Positions 19,086-28,223 of a DNA stretch of 64,000 bases are shown in pieces. Made by a program: the position numbers and the translations under genes. Numbering within the stretch: position 1 is the first letter of the stretch; each line of letters starts with the position of its first letter. Below the pieces are notes generated by a model. It was not told where the DNA came from. It ran no database searches and saw only the letters and a program-made list of their open reading frames with translations. The DNA is taken from positions 248,001 through 312,000 of the forward strand of contig NZ_FQXC01000004.1 in the NCBI RefSeq assembly GCF_900129875.1, read 5' to 3'. The DNA is from Marivita hallyeonensis (GTDB taxonomy: Bacteria; Pseudomonadota; Alphaproteobacteria; Rhodobacterales; Rhodobacteraceae).

Positions 19086-21245
19086 ATGCAAGACCCAGCC
19101 ATCACCGAAGACTTGATCGCCGCACACGGCATCAACGCAGATGAATACGCCGAAATCCTGAACATCATGGGTCGTGAACCAACTTTCACCGAGCTGGGGA
19201 TTTTCTCGGCCATGTGGAACGAGCATTGCTCGTACAAATCCTCCAAGATCCACCTCAAGACCCTGCCGACCACCGGTCCGCAAGTGATCTGCGGTCCCGG
19301 AGAAAACGCTGGCGTGGTCGATATCGGCGACGGTCAAGCGGTCGTCTTCAAGATGGAAAGCCACAACCACCCGTCGTACATCGAGCCCTATCAAGGTGCC
19401 GCGACTGGCGTCGGCGGCATCCTGCGCGACGTGTTCACCATGGGCGCCCGCCCAATCGCGGCGATGAACGCGCTCAGCTTTGGTGAAAAGGATCATCCGA
19501 AAACGCGTCAGCTGGTGCATGGCGTCGTCGAGGGCATCGGCGGATACGGCAACTGCTTCGGCGTGCCGACGGTGGGTGGCGAAGTGCGCTTTCACCCCGC
19601 CTATAACGGCAACTGCCTTGTGAACGCATTCGCGGCGGGCCTCGCAGACGCGGACAGCATCTTCTACTCGGCGGCCAGCGGCGTGGGCCGCCCGGTCGTC
19701 TACCTTGGAGCCAAGACGGGCCGCGACGGCGTGGGCGGCGCGACGATGGCTTCGGCGGAATTCGACGACAGCATCGAGGAAAAACGCCCCACGGTTCAGG
19801 TCGGCGATCCATTTACCGAAAAGCGCCTGATGGAGGCGTGCCTCGAGCTGATGCAAACCGGCGCGGTGATCTCGATCCAGGACATGGGCGCAGCCGGACT
19901 GACCTGTTCGGCAGTCGAGATGGGCGACAAGGGTGGGCTTGGCATTCGGCTCGACCTTGAAAAGGTGCCGCAGCGCGAAGAGAACATGACTGCTTACGAG
20001 ATGATGCTCTCGGAGTCACAGGAGCGGATGCTCATGGTGCTCGACCCCGCCAAAGAGGCCGAGGCGCGCGCGGTATTCGACAAATGGGACCTCGACTTCG
20101 CCATCGTTGGGGAAACAATCGCGGAAGATCGTTTCCTGATCATGCACAACAACGTGACCAAGGCTGACATGCCGCTATCGAAGCTCAGTTCTTCCGCACC
20201 GGAATACGACCGCCCCTGGGTGCCGACCGAAGCACCCGCACCGATGGAACCTGTGTCTGCAGTCGATCCCATCGAGGCGCTGAAAACGCTGATCAGCAGC
20301 CCGAACTATTGCGCCCGAAACTGGGTCTACGAACAATATGACACGATGGTCATGGCCGACACAGTGGAGGGCCCCGGTTGGGGCGCCGGGGTGATCCGTG
20401 TCCACGGGACCGACAAGATGCTTGCCTTCACCGCCGACGTGACCCCGCGCTACGTCAAGGCCAATCCCATCGAAGGCGGCAAACAGGCGGTGGCCGAGGC
20501 CTATCGGAACCTCTGCGCGGTCGGCGCCAAGCCGCTGGCGACCACGGACAACCTCAATTTCGGCAACCCCGAAAAGCCCGCGATCATGGGCCAGTTCGTC
20601 GGCGCGATTCAGGGGATCGGACGGGCCTGCGAAACGCTGGACATGCCCATCGTCTCCGGCAACGTCTCGCTCTACAACGAAACCGACGGTCAGGGAATCC
20701 TGCCCACCCCCACCATCGGTGCCGTGGGCCTGATCGCGGCGGGCGAAGAACCGATCCTCGGCCGGGCGCGAGAAGGCCACATGGCCCTCCTCATCGGAGA
20801 CACCGCGGGGCATCTCGGCCAAACCGCACTGCTTGCCGAGGTGTTCAAGCGTGAAGACGGCGACGCCCCGGCGGTCGATCTTCTGGCCGAACGCCGCAAT
20901 GGTGAATTCATCCGCGCCAATCGCGATGTGATCAAAGCCTGCACGGATCTCAGCGACGGCGGTCTTGCGCTTGCCGCGTTCGAAATGGCCTGCGCGTCCG
21001 GCGTTGGTGTCCAGATCGACGAGACCGATCAGGCAATGCTCTTCGGCGAAGACCAGGCCCGCTACCTTGTCGCCTGCAATTTCGATCAGGCCGAGGCGCT
21101 GTTTATCGCCGCCGGACAGGCCGACGTGCCGATCAAATCCGTGGGTCGCTTCACCGGCAACACGGTCAAACTCGGAGGTTCCGAGGCGTCTTTGGAGGCA
21201 TTGTCCGAGATGCATGAAAACGCATTCGCCGGTCACTTCGCCTGA
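19086..21245 (+). CDS. purL: Phosphoribosylformylglycinamidine synthase II
   Basis: The synthetase subunit of the PurLQS complex in purine synthesis: it converts FGAR, ATP and glutamine-derived ammonia to FGAM. At 719 residues it matches the small PurL type. Seen: [58 protein letters not shown], the phosphate loop in [21 protein letters not shown], a second repeat with [21 protein letters not shown], and [15 protein letters not shown]. Start ATG 19086 fits the family; the reading frame stays open upstream but without conserved residues. purF is elsewhere in the window (39750-41222); purQ and purS are not here. Confidence 0.97.
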   Translation: MQDPAITEDLIAAHGINADEYAEILNIMGREPTFTELGIFSAMWNEHCSYKSSKIHLKTLPTTGPQVICGPGENAGVVDIGDGQAVVFKMESHNHPSYIEPYQGAATGVGGILRDVFTMGARPIAAMNALSFGEKDHPKTRQLVHGVVEGIGGYGNCFGVPTVGGEVRFHPAYNGNCLVNAFAAGLADADSIFYSAASGVGRPVVYLGAKTGRDGVGGATMASAEFDDSIEEKRPTVQVGDPFTEKRLMEACLELMQTGAVISIQDMGAAGLTCSAVEMGDKGGLGIRLDLEKVPQREENMTAYEMMLSESQERMLMVLDPAKEAEARAVFDKWDLDFAIVGETIAEDRFLIMHNNVTKADMPLSKLSSSAPEYDRPWVPTEAPAPMEPVSAVDPIEALKTLISSPNYCARNWVYEQYDTMVMADTVEGPGWGAGVIRVHGTDKMLAFTADVTPRYVKANPIEGGKQAVAEAYRNLCAVGAKPLATTDNLNFGNPEKPAIMGQFVGAIQGIGRACETLDMPIVSGNVSLYNETDGQGILPTPTIGAVGLIAAGEEPILGRAREGHMALLIGDTAGHLGQTALLAEVFKREDGDAPAVDLLAERRNGEFIRANRDVIKACTDLSDGGLALAAFEMACASGVGVQIDETDQAMLFGEDQARYLVACNFDQAEALFIAAGQADVPIKSVGRFTGNTVKLGGSEASLEALSEMHENAFAGHFA

Positions 21246-21311
21246 TGGCCGGGGCTGCCAAACGGGCATGGGGGCCGCGGGCACTGCTGTCTGGCGGGTT
21301 GGAGAAAGCCA

Positions 21312-21728
21312 ATGAAGCTTGAATTTCATCACATCAATTACGTCTCGAAAGACGTTGATACGATGCATGATTTCTACACACGCGTACTGGGACTGGACAA
21401 CATCGCACAGGAGAACTTCCCGCGCACCGAGGCGAGCGCTTCTGCGGGCTATGACGGCAAGATCCGGTTCGCCACCGATGGCGGCATGCAGATGCATTTG
21501 GCAGAGCGCGACTTTTCCGTCGCCTTCAAAAACGGGCAGGTCATCAATCCCGTCGATCAAGGCCACATCGCCTTTCGCACCGATGACCTTGCCGCGTTCC
21601 TGGCTGTGCTCGACGCCGAGGGGATACCCTATTCCGACTACGGCACGACCTTCGCAAAGGAATGGCATCAGGTGTTTTTCCAGGACCCCGAAGGCAATGT
21701 CATCGAGGTGCACCAGCAGGTCGGATAA
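21312..21728 (+). CDS. VOC-superfamily (glyoxalase-like) protein
   Basis: A 138-residue single-domain protein of the vicinal oxygen chelate fold. It opens LEFHHINYVSKDVDTMHDFYTRVLGL with the metal-ligand histidine, then has GGMQMHLAERD and HIAFRTDDLAAF, and closes HQVFFQDPEGNVIEVHQQV, with the glutamate of the last strand. Members include glyoxalases, dioxygenases and resistance proteins, so the reaction cannot be set. It follows purL by 66 bases on the same strand. Confidence 0.85.
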   Translation: MKLEFHHINYVSKDVDTMHDFYTRVLGLDNIAQENFPRTEASASAGYDGKIRFATDGGMQMHLAERDFSVAFKNGQVINPVDQGHIAFRTDDLAAFLAVLDAEGIPYSDYGTTFAKEWHQVFFQDPEGNVIEVHQQVG

Positions 21729-21779
21729 CACTCCGCGTCATAGCAGAGTGCGCGTTCCGATAACGGAAAGCCGCTCCGA

Positions 21780-23030
21780 TCAGAGCGTTGCCATCAATCT
21801 GGCCTTCTCCCCGAGATCATCTGGACGCGAGATCGCCTCGGCCAATTCCTCGAGCGACTGGATCGAATGCCCGGCGCGAAAGCTGTCCACATGGGGCAGC
21901 ATCGCCCGGATCCCGGTTGCCTTGGGTGCAAACCCGTCCCAGCGCAAAAGCGGGTTGAGCCAAATCAGGCGACGCGAGGACAGGTGAAGGCGCTCCATCT
22001 CTTTTTCCAGCGCACCGGCATCGTCCCGGTCGAGCCCGTCAGTGATCAAGAGCACAACCGCGCCCTGCCCCATGACACGGCGCGACCAGTCTCGATTGAA
22101 GGCGTGCAGGCATTGACCGATCCGGGTGCCGCCTTCCCAATCCTGTGCCTCCGCGCCCGCGGCCTTCAAAGCCGCGTCCACGTCGCGGGTGGCCAGGTGC
22201 CGGGTGATGTTCGTCAGCCGCGTGCCGAAGGTGAAGGCGTGCACTTTGGCCCAGCCCGCGCCTTTCTCGTTCGCCACCGCGTGCAGGAAATGCAGCACCA
22301 TCCGGGAATACTGGCTCATCGACCCAGAAATGTCGCACAAGACCACCAGATTGGGCCAGCGCAAGCGAGGCGTCTTGCGCGAGATTGACCGGATTTCTCC
22401 GCCGTAGCGCATCGACCGCATCAGCGTTCTCCGGTAATCCGCCTGCCGCCCCAGCACCGACGCCTTGCCCCGCCGTGAGGGGATGGGTTTCACAGGCAGT
22501 TTCAAACGTGCCAGCATGCGTTTGGCCTCTGCCATCTCGGCCGTGGACATCTGTTCGAAGTCGAGCGTCCTGAGCTTTTCCTCGGCCGACATGGTCAGAG
22601 TCGATTTGACCTCGATCTCGGTACCTTCCTCGGACTGTTCGTTTTCCGGCACCTCGGGCAAAAGATCGTCCAGAAGCGCCTGCGCCGCGCGTTTTTCGCC
22701 GGAGGCTGCCGATTTCTCCTCCTGCACGCCGCGAATGGCCGGCAGCATCATCGACATCATGTGCTCAAGGTAACGCGGATCGCGCCAATACAGGCGGAAG
22801 ACCTGTGCAAAGATCACGCGGTGCTCTGGCCGGTTCACGAAACAGGCGTGCAACGTCCAGAAAAAATCCATCCGCTCCGTGAAGCCTGCGGCCTCGACCG
22901 CGCGAATGGCGTCGATCACCCGTCCCGGCCCGATGGGCAAACCCGCCCGGCGCAGGGCGCGGGCGAAATGGATGATGTTCTGCGCCAGACGCGGATTATC
23001 CGGCAGTTCGAGGGGGATGTATTCGGCCAT
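21780..23030 (-). CDS. vWA-domain protein, CoxE-like
   Basis: A 416-residue cytosolic protein. The N-terminal half is helical (HFARALRRAGLPIGPGRVIDAIRAVEAAG) and the C-terminal half is a von Willebrand A domain with an intact metal site: VVLCDISGSMSQYSRMVLHFLHA (DxSxS), GGTRIGQCL (threonine) and LLITDGLDRDD. Such proteins work with a MoxR ATPase, encoded here upstream at 23092-24000, to insert or activate metal centres. The CoxD/CoxE pair does this for Mo-CO dehydrogenase, but no cox structural genes are present, so the client is unknown. Confidence 0.9.
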   Translation of the reverse strand: MAEYIPLELPDNPRLAQNIIHFARALRRAGLPIGPGRVIDAIRAVEAAGFTERMDFFWTLHACFVNRPEHRVIFAQVFRLYWRDPRYLEHMMSMMLPAIRGVQEEKSAASGEKRAAQALLDDLLPEVPENEQSEEGTEIEVKSTLTMSAEEKLRTLDFEQMSTAEMAEAKRMLARLKLPVKPIPSRRGKASVLGRQADYRRTLMRSMRYGGEIRSISRKTPRLRWPNLVVLCDISGSMSQYSRMVLHFLHAVANEKGAGWAKVHAFTFGTRLTNITRHLATRDVDAALKAAGAEAQDWEGGTRIGQCLHAFNRDWSRRVMGQGAVVLLITDGLDRDDAGALEKEMERLHLSSRRLIWLNPLLRWDGFAPKATGIRAMLPHVDSFRAGHSIQSLEELAEAISRPDDLGEKARLMATL

Positions 23031-23041
23031 TACATGGCCGA

Positions 23042-23090
23042 CTGGAGGCTCTGCCTCCAGACCTCCGGCATATTTGTAAAAAGAAGAAGC
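23042..23090. repeat. Intergenic hairpin element, copy B
   Basis: Between the moxR stop and the vWA start. Stem CTGGAGGC (23042-23049), loop TCT, GCCTCCAG (23053-23060), then ACCTCCGGCATATTTGT and the tail AAAAAGAAGAAGC ending at 23090. The tail is the same as in copy A (6241-6289). On the coding (minus) strand the tract precedes the hairpin. Placed within an apparent two-gene unit, it may lower expression of the distal gene; this is inferred. Confidence 0.6.
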
Positions 23091-23091
23091 A

Positions 23092-24000
23092 TCAGGCCGG
23101 TTCGAGCGACGCCTTGGCCTCGTCCAGCAGGCGTTTGGCCTCGGAGCCTTGCAGTTTCTGGATGTCGTCCTGGTACTTCAAGATCGCGCCCAATGTGTCG
23201 GAGATCACTTCGGGCGATAGGTCGATCACGTCCAAAGCCAGCAGGCACTTGGCCCAGTCGATGGTTTCGGCCACGCCCGGTTTCTTGAAGATGTCCTCGG
23301 TGCGCAGCCGCTGAACGAAGGCGACGATCTCGCGGCTGAGCGTCTCTGCCGCCTCTGGCGCGCGGGCGCGCAGGATTTCCACTTCGCGGTCGAATTGCGG
23401 GTAATCGACCCAATGGTAAAGACAGCGCCGCTTGAGCGCGTCATGCACTTCGCGCGTGCGGTTGGAGGTCAGGATCACGATCGGCGGCTCGGGGGCCTTG
23501 ATGGTGCCCATCTCTGGAATCGTGACCTGAAAATCCGACAGCGCCTCAAGCAGAAACGCTTCGAACGGCTCATCGGTGCGGTCCAGCTCGTCGATGAGCA
23601 GGACGGGCGCACCGTTGGCGTCGGGGCGCATGGCCTCGAGCAAGGGGCGTTCGACCAGGAAATCCGGGCCGAAGAGTTCCCGCTGCAGCATCTCGCGGTC
23701 GGCATTGCCCGCCGCCTCGGCAGTGCGGATGGCGATCATCTGTGCCGGGAAATTCCATTCGTAGACTGCGCTAGAGGCATCCAGACCCTCGTAGCATTGC
23801 AGCCGGATCAACTTGCGCCCCAGCGATGCCGCCAGCGCCTTGGCGATCTCGGTCTTTCCCACACCCGCTTCGCCTTCAAGGAAAAGTGGTCGGCCCAGCT
23901 TCAGCGACAGGAACACCACCGTGGCAAGCGCGCGGCCGCAGACATAGCCGGTCTCTGCCAGCATGGATTGAACGGCGTCGATACTGTCTGGGGTTTGCAT
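23092..24000 (-). CDS. MoxR-family AAA+ ATPase
   Basis: A 302-residue AAA+ ATPase of the MoxR group. Walker A is FLEGEAGVGKTEIAKALA; Walker B is APVLLIDELDRTDEPFEAFLLEAL; sensor 1 is IVILTSNRTREVHDALKRRCLYHWVDYP, including the arginine finger region. It pairs with the downstream vWA gene in the same direction. MoxR-vWA pairs act as chaperones that remodel enzyme complexes. The target in this organism is not indicated by the neighbours. Confidence 0.93.
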   Translation of the reverse strand: MQTPDSIDAVQSMLAETGYVCGRALATVVFLSLKLGRPLFLEGEAGVGKTEIAKALAASLGRKLIRLQCYEGLDASSAVYEWNFPAQMIAIRTAEAAGNADREMLQRELFGPDFLVERPLLEAMRPDANGAPVLLIDELDRTDEPFEAFLLEALSDFQVTIPEMGTIKAPEPPIVILTSNRTREVHDALKRRCLYHWVDYPQFDREVEILRARAPEAAETLSREIVAFVQRLRTEDIFKKPGVAETIDWAKCLLALDVIDLSPEVISDTLGAILKYQDDIQKLQGSEAKRLLDEAKASLEPA

Positions 24001-24144
24001 GGGGCGTGCTCCTTGTTCCGACGTTGCTGCCCGTGCGGGCCAGCGAGGTCAATAGCCCCATAGTCGCAGGATCACGGGCGATTTGACGGCTGCGGGCCCG
24101 CCTGACACTGTGCGCGCAACGACCTGAACCCTGGAAGCGCTTTC

Positions 24145-25203
24145 GTGAAAATCACCGTCGTTCTCTGTGTCCGCAACGAAGCGGCGTTTCTTCTGGATTG
24201 GCTGGCCTGGCACCGAAGCGTTGGAGTGACGGATTTTGTTGTCGTGTCGAACGAGTGCGCTGACGGCACGGACGACCTGCTGGACCGCCTCGCAGAACTG
24301 GGGTGCCTGACCCATATCCGAAACGCTCCGCCTTATGGCAAAGGCGGCATTCAGTTCTCTGGGCTGAAACTGGCGAACAAGGCCGAGGCCGTGCGCAAGG
24401 CAGATTGGCTTTTGACGCTGGATATCGACGAATTCGTGACGGTCCATGCCGGCGACGGCACCCTTCCCGACCTGATCCACGCGCTGCCCGAGGCGACGGC
24501 CATCACCCTGACATGGCGTGTGTTCGGAAACTGTGGCGTCGTGGAGTACGTCGATGATCCCGTTCCGGTGCAATTCACCCGTGCCGCGCCGCGCACCGTC
24601 GGATGGCCCTGGCGTCTGGCCATGTTCAAGACTCTGTACCGAAACGACAAAACCTATCGTGCGCTCGGTGTCCACCGGCCGCGCAACCCGGTCGAGGACA
24701 GGCTACCAAACGCGCGCTGGTACGATGGAGAGGGTCGCCGCCTTGGGTCGGAAATGGCCACGGGTCGGCTCTTTTCGGACTACACGCAAAACAATAACAA
24801 GCTGGTCCAGTTGAACCACTATCCGCTGGGGTCGATCGAAAGCTATGTCCTCAAATCGGATCGCGGGCGGGCGGTCCACAGCGCGGACAGCCTGGGACTG
24901 GACTACTGGGTCGAACGCAACCTGAACACTGACGAAGACCGCTCAGCTGCCGATCTCTGGCACCGCGCGCAACCCTTTCGGGACGCCTTTGCAGCTGACC
25001 CGGTTGTGGCAGAGCTTCACGCCAAGGCCGTTGACTGGCGCAAGGCAAAGCTCGAAGAGCTTTTGCGGCAGGATCGGTTCCGCGATCTCTACGGTCGCCT
25101 GCTGATGGCACAGCCCTCGCGCGCACTGTCGAAGCAGGACGCAGCCCGATTGACGCGGGCGGCACAAAGATCGCGCGACGCATCGCGGGTGACGGGCACG
25201 TAA
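24145..25203 (+). CDS. Glycosyltransferase family 2-like protein
   Basis: A 352-residue protein starting VVLCVRNEAAFLLDWLAWHRSVGVTDFVVVSNECADGTDDLLDRL, the nucleotide-sugar-binding fold of GT2-like enzymes (the group often labelled glycosyltransferase 2_4). The metal-binding DxD is seen in WLLTLDIDEFV. A C-terminal part with HYPLGSIESYVLKSDRGR and a basic tail follows. Donor and acceptor are unknown. It is divergent from moxR with a short gap of about 145 bases. A related-context gene follows at 25305, but that sequence is not a glycosyltransferase. Confidence 0.82.
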   Translation: MKITVVLCVRNEAAFLLDWLAWHRSVGVTDFVVVSNECADGTDDLLDRLAELGCLTHIRNAPPYGKGGIQFSGLKLANKAEAVRKADWLLTLDIDEFVTVHAGDGTLPDLIHALPEATAITLTWRVFGNCGVVEYVDDPVPVQFTRAAPRTVGWPWRLAMFKTLYRNDKTYRALGVHRPRNPVEDRLPNARWYDGEGRRLGSEMATGRLFSDYTQNNNKLVQLNHYPLGSIESYVLKSDRGRAVHSADSLGLDYWVERNLNTDEDRSAADLWHRAQPFRDAFAADPVVAELHAKAVDWRKAKLEELLRQDRFRDLYGRLLMAQPSRALSKQDAARLTRAAQRSRDASRVTGT

Positions 25204-25304
25204 TCTTCATAGAGTTCACTGTATTTTGGCTAAATTATGCCTAAATCCAACTCTAGCTTTGCGTTCAACAAATGACCTGAAACCGGGCGTAGAGTTACGA
25301 GGAC

Positions 25305-26261
25305 ATGTCGATCATGCAGGATACATCGGATCCGTTTTCCATAACTTTGACCGATTTGCGCCCCGTCCAGTGGTTGCAGGCGATGAAAGCACATGGCGAC
25401 TCCTACGGGTTTTTCGAACCGCTCGGGCGCGATCACAACGCGGTCTTCATCGAAGACGGAGACACGCTTCTCGTCACCTTCGAAACCCTGCCCGCCATTC
25501 AGGCCCTGTCCGAAACGGCACGCCCCATCGGATTTGATCTTGCACGCGAAAAAGGCTGGTCCTGTTTGTCGGTCATCAGCAATCGCGACACATGGTTCCG
25601 CGATCCCGGGATTTTCGGATTTTTCGACCAGATGACCGATGACGATTTCTTTGAGGATTTCGACCAAGTGATCTTCTACGGTGCCGGACCATGCGGCTAC
25701 GCGGCCTGTGCGTTTTCGGTGGCCGCGCCGGGCGCGACCGTGATCGCGCTTGAACCGCAGGCCACTCTCGACCCGCGGGTGACCGAGTGGGACGACCGGT
25801 TCACAGACATGCGGCGGCTCGATTTCACGGACCGTTACGGCTATGCGCCCGACATGCTGGAAGCCTCGAAAGCGGCCTACGTGGTCTATGACCCGCAAGA
25901 GCCGCTGGATGCCATGCACGCGGCGCTGTTCGAACGCAACGGCACGAAACGCTTTCGCGCGCGCCATCTTGGCGGCGGTATGCAGGCCCATTTCGACCTG
26001 ATGGGTGTTCTGTCGCCGCTGGTGCAAAGCGCCGCTGCAGGAACTCTGGATGATGAAGTCTTCGCCGCGCTTTATCGCAGGCGGCGCGACCATGTCGCCT
26101 ACTGCAAGAAGCTGTTCAGCAAGGTCGAGGCACAGGGACGTCATTGCCTCGCCGAAGCCGTTTGCGCCTATATCTGCGAGAAATGGGGCGCGCCGCGCTA
26201 CCGGCGCAAACTCAAGGCCATGCGTCAGGCCCGCACACACGATGAGGCGGCTGAGGCCTAG
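25305..26261 (+). CDS. Conserved Rhodobacteraceae protein of unknown function
   Basis: A 318-residue soluble protein. I do not recognise an assigned domain. Visible: a nucleotide-binding-like strand-turn-helix [35 protein letters not shown] around residues 120-155, acidic stretches ([12 protein letters not shown]), and a basic C-terminal tail ([15 protein letters not shown]). The G-A-G-P-C-G turn is like methyltransferase or Rossmann folds. Relatives in databases may be labelled phosphoadenosine phosphosulfate reductase, but I see no CCG or ECG(I/L)H motif to justify that. Either ATG 25305 or 25314 could be the start. It lies 32 bases before pyrC. Confidence 0.65.
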   Translation: MSIMQDTSDPFSITLTDLRPVQWLQAMKAHGDSYGFFEPLGRDHNAVFIEDGDTLLVTFETLPAIQALSETARPIGFDLAREKGWSCLSVISNRDTWFRDPGIFGFFDQMTDDDFFEDFDQVIFYGAGPCGYAACAFSVAAPGATVIALEPQATLDPRVTEWDDRFTDMRRLDFTDRYGYAPDMLEASKAAYVVYDPQEPLDAMHAALFERNGTKRFRARHLGGGMQAHFDLMGVLSPLVQSAAAGTLDDEVFAALYRRRRDHVAYCKKLFSKVEAQGRHCLAEAVCAYICEKWGAPRYRRKLKAMRQARTHDEAAEA

Positions 26262-26293
26262 TCTCAATCAGCGGCGCGTGCTACGCCCGCGAT

Positions 26294-27337
26294 ATGACCA
26301 AGACGATCACGCTTCGCACCCCCGACGACTGGCACCTTCATTTGCGCGACGGCGATATGCTGCGCGCTGTAGCGCCTGAGACAGCCCGCCACTTCGCCCG
26401 CGCCATCATCATGCCCAACCTCGTGCCGCCGGTGGTTACAGGGCGTGATGCTGCCGCGTATCGCGACCGGATTCTGAACGCCCTGCCCGCCGGGTCGACC
26501 TTTGACCCGCTGATGACGCTCTACCTAACCGAAGACACCGATCCGGACGATCTGGAAGCGGCGCATAAAGACGGGCTTGTGACAGCGGTGAAGCTTTATC
26601 CCGCTGGCGCGACAACCAATTCTGCGAGCGGCGTGCGTGACTTCGACAAGGTGCGGCCGGTGTTGGAACGGATGGCCGAAATCGGCTGCCCGCTCTGCGT
26701 GCATGGCGAAGTGACGGACAGCGATATCGACATCTTCGATCGGGAAGCCGTGTTCATTGAACGTGTGCTCGATCCGATCCGTCGTGGGACACCGGGCTTG
26801 CGTGTCGTTATGGAGCACATCACGACCATGCAAGGCGTGGAATACGCGTCAGAGAGTGGTCCCGACCTTGGCGCGACGATCACCACGCATCACCTCGTCA
26901 TCAATCGCAACCATATCCTCGCCGGTGGAATCAAACCGCACTATTACTGTCTGCCGGTCGCCAAGCGCGAAGAACACCGGCTCGCTTTGCGCAAAGCGGC
27001 AACGAGCGGCGACCCGAGCTTCTTTCTTGGCACCGATAGCGCGCCGCACACGGATGCGAACAAGCTTTTGCCCTGCGGCTGCGCCGGATGTTTCACCGCA
27101 ACCAACACCCTGTCGATCCTCGCCGAAGTGTTCGAGCAGGAAGACGCGCTGCACCATCTTGAGGCCTTCACATCTCTGAATGGCCCGAAATTCTACAGAC
27201 TGCCGGTGAATGACGGCCAGATCACCCTGACCAAGGGAGACCCGGTCGCCTATCCCCCTCAGATCGAGACGACAGACGGCCCGGTCACCGTCTTCGACCC
27301 ACAAATGCCGCTGCACTGGTGGGTCGAAACCGACTGA
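26294..27337 (+). CDS. pyrC: Dihydroorotase
   Basis: Third step of pyrimidine synthesis: cyclises carbamoyl aspartate to dihydroorotate. At 347 residues it belongs to the class II type. Zinc ligands are visible: [10 protein letters not shown] (HxH), the carboxylated lysine in [37 protein letters not shown] and the catalytic aspartate in GTDSAPHT. pyrE lies 4.2 kb downstream on the same strand; the puc operon and a DUF6647 gene stand between them. Confidence 0.96.
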   Translation: MTKTITLRTPDDWHLHLRDGDMLRAVAPETARHFARAIIMPNLVPPVVTGRDAAAYRDRILNALPAGSTFDPLMTLYLTEDTDPDDLEAAHKDGLVTAVKLYPAGATTNSASGVRDFDKVRPVLERMAEIGCPLCVHGEVTDSDIDIFDREAVFIERVLDPIRRGTPGLRVVMEHITTMQGVEYASESGPDLGATITTHHLVINRNHILAGGIKPHYYCLPVAKREEHRLALRKAATSGDPSFFLGTDSAPHTDANKLLPCGCAGCFTATNTLSILAEVFEQEDALHHLEAFTSLNGPKFYRLPVNDGQITLTKGDPVAYPPQIETTDGPVTVFDPQMPLHWWVETD

Positions 27338-27476
27338 CCTGACGGGGTCTCAGCGCTCCAACTCTTACGCCTGCGATGGATGAAACTGGCGCTTTGGCCG
27401 GGTTTTGACGTGCGGCCGCACGCTACCTAAGCGGCCGCGCGCCATTGTTTCAGTGTGCTTTCCAAACGCGAACCGC

Positions 27477-27489
27477 AATCAACTCATTG
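27477..27489 (+). promoter_or_regulatory. IHF-like site upstream of puc
   Basis: AATCAACTCATTG fits the IHF consensus WATCAANNNNTTR at all fixed positions. It stands about 50 bases before the first PpsR box in an AT-rich stretch. IHF is known to bind upstream of puc promoters in Rhodobacter, where DNA bending helps activation and repression. Binding here is inferred. Confidence 0.45.
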
Positions 27490-27541
27490 CTTTTACTTGA
27501 AAAAGACCGCGAATACGGCAGTTCACCTGCAAAACGAATAG

Positions 27542-27559
27542 TGTAAACTAAAGCTTACA
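27542..27559. promoter_or_regulatory. PpsR/CrtJ box 1
   Basis: TGTAAACTAAAGCTTACA: TGT-N12-ACA with extended dyad symmetry (TGTAA ... TTACA). This is the operator type of PpsR/CrtJ, the oxygen/light-responsive repressor of photosynthesis genes. It stands 8 bases from a second box; paired boxes with such spacing are typical for PpsR control. Confidence 0.75.
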
Positions 27560-27567
27560 TTTGATTG

Positions 27568-27585
27568 TGTCAGATTAATGTGACA
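27568..27585. promoter_or_regulatory. PpsR/CrtJ box 2, overlapping the -35
   Basis: TGTCAGATTAATGTGACA fits the consensus TGTcaN10tgACA exactly. It covers the putative -35 hexamer (27580-27585) so a bound repressor would exclude RNA polymerase. With box 1 it predicts cooperative repression of pucBAC under high oxygen or high light. Confidence 0.85.
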
Positions 27586-27608
27586 ATATTTCGCATAGAA
27601 ATTAGAAT
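27580..27608 (+). promoter_or_regulatory. puc promoter (sigma70-like)
   Basis: GTGACA (27580-27585) and TAGAAT (27603-27608) with a 17-base spacer form a good sigma70-type promoter. Transcription would start near 27615, giving a leader of about 110 bases before pucB. The -35 lies inside PpsR box 2. The remaining sequence 27338-27476 shows no gene or clear motif. Confidence 0.6.
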
Positions 27609-27724
27609 CTGGACGCCGGTGGTTGTTGGAGCGCTCGCCGGAGGTCTTGGGCCTGGTTCAGCCAACGGGTCCCCCATTTCAGCGCTCCGTGACCAATTGC
27701 AATCATCCTGAGGAGGATCCACCC

Positions 27725-27883
27725 ATGGTTACTGATGACGAAGACAAGGTTTGGCCCACCGGTCTGACCCTGAAGGAAGCTGAGGAAGTTCACAGCTATC
27801 TCATCGACGGCACCCGAGTATTTGGTGCCATCGCTCTTGTGGCGCATTTTCTCGTCGCCGCTGCCACACCCTGGCTCGGATAA
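27725..27883 (+). CDS. pucB: LH2 antenna beta polypeptide
   Basis: A 52-residue single-helix antenna protein of the peripheral light-harvesting complex. It has the expected order: acidic N-terminus, W10, EAEEVH with His23, R31, and [12 protein letters not shown] with His41, the axial ligand of the long-wavelength bacteriochlorophyll a, followed by W50. GAGGAGG stands at the usual distance before ATG 27725. It is followed after 12 bases by pucA and downstream by pucC, the order of puc operons. It forms an alpha-beta pair in the cytoplasmic membrane. Confidence 0.95.
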   Translation: MVTDDEDKVWPTGLTLKEAEEVHSYLIDGTRVFGAIALVAHFLVAAATPWLG

Positions 27884-27895
27884 CGGAGGCCCACC

Positions 27896-28216
27896 ATGAA
27901 TAACGCAAAAATGTGGTTGGTCGTCCCCCCCGCAGTGGGTGTTCCGGTCTTCCTGGGTGCCGTTGCCGTTGGCTCGTTCGCAGTACACGTGGCCGTTCTC
28001 AGCAACACGTCCTGGGTGTCCGATTTCCTCTCAGGTCAGGAACTTGGCTCAGGCGACATGGAAGCCGCAGCACGGATTGCGCCCGAGGCCAACACGGCCA
28101 AGGCGAGCTACGCCGTGGAACGCGCGGATGGAAGCCTCGAAGTGACGATCATCCTTCCGGATGGCAGATCGACGACGGCGCTCATTCAAGCGCCACCCTT
28201 GCAGCCAGAGTTATAA
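27896..28216 (+). CDS. pucA: LH2 antenna alpha polypeptide with C-terminal extension
   Basis: A 106-residue alpha chain; common LH2 alpha chains have 50-60. The core MNNAKMWLVVPPAVGVPVFL, SFAVHVAVL with ligand His31, and TSW40 is standard. Positions 44-45 are Phe-Leu, not the Tyr-Tyr or Tyr-Trp pair that hydrogen-bonds the B850 acetyl groups; Phe44 with Leu or Thr at 45 is known from blue-shifted B800-820 complexes. Residues 48-106 form a polar extension (SGDMEAAARIAPEANTAK, then a strand-like VERADGSLEVTIILPDGRS and PPLQPEL) expected on the periplasmic side. Some other puc alpha chains also carry extensions. AGG stands before ATG 27896. Confidence 0.93.
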   Translation: MNNAKMWLVVPPAVGVPVFLGAVAVGSFAVHVAVLSNTSWVSDFLSGQELGSGDMEAAARIAPEANTAKASYAVERADGSLEVTIILPDGRSTTALIQAPPLQPEL

Positions 28217-28223
28217 CGCTTTT

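Noticed and set aside
20175-21731. Long minus-strand frame (518 codons) over purL and the VOC gene
   Set aside because: Shadow of purL; no conserved motif, and it would cover two firmly identified genes.
21780-24000. CO dehydrogenase locus
   Set aside because: Only MoxR and vWA genes are present; no coxL, coxM or coxS.
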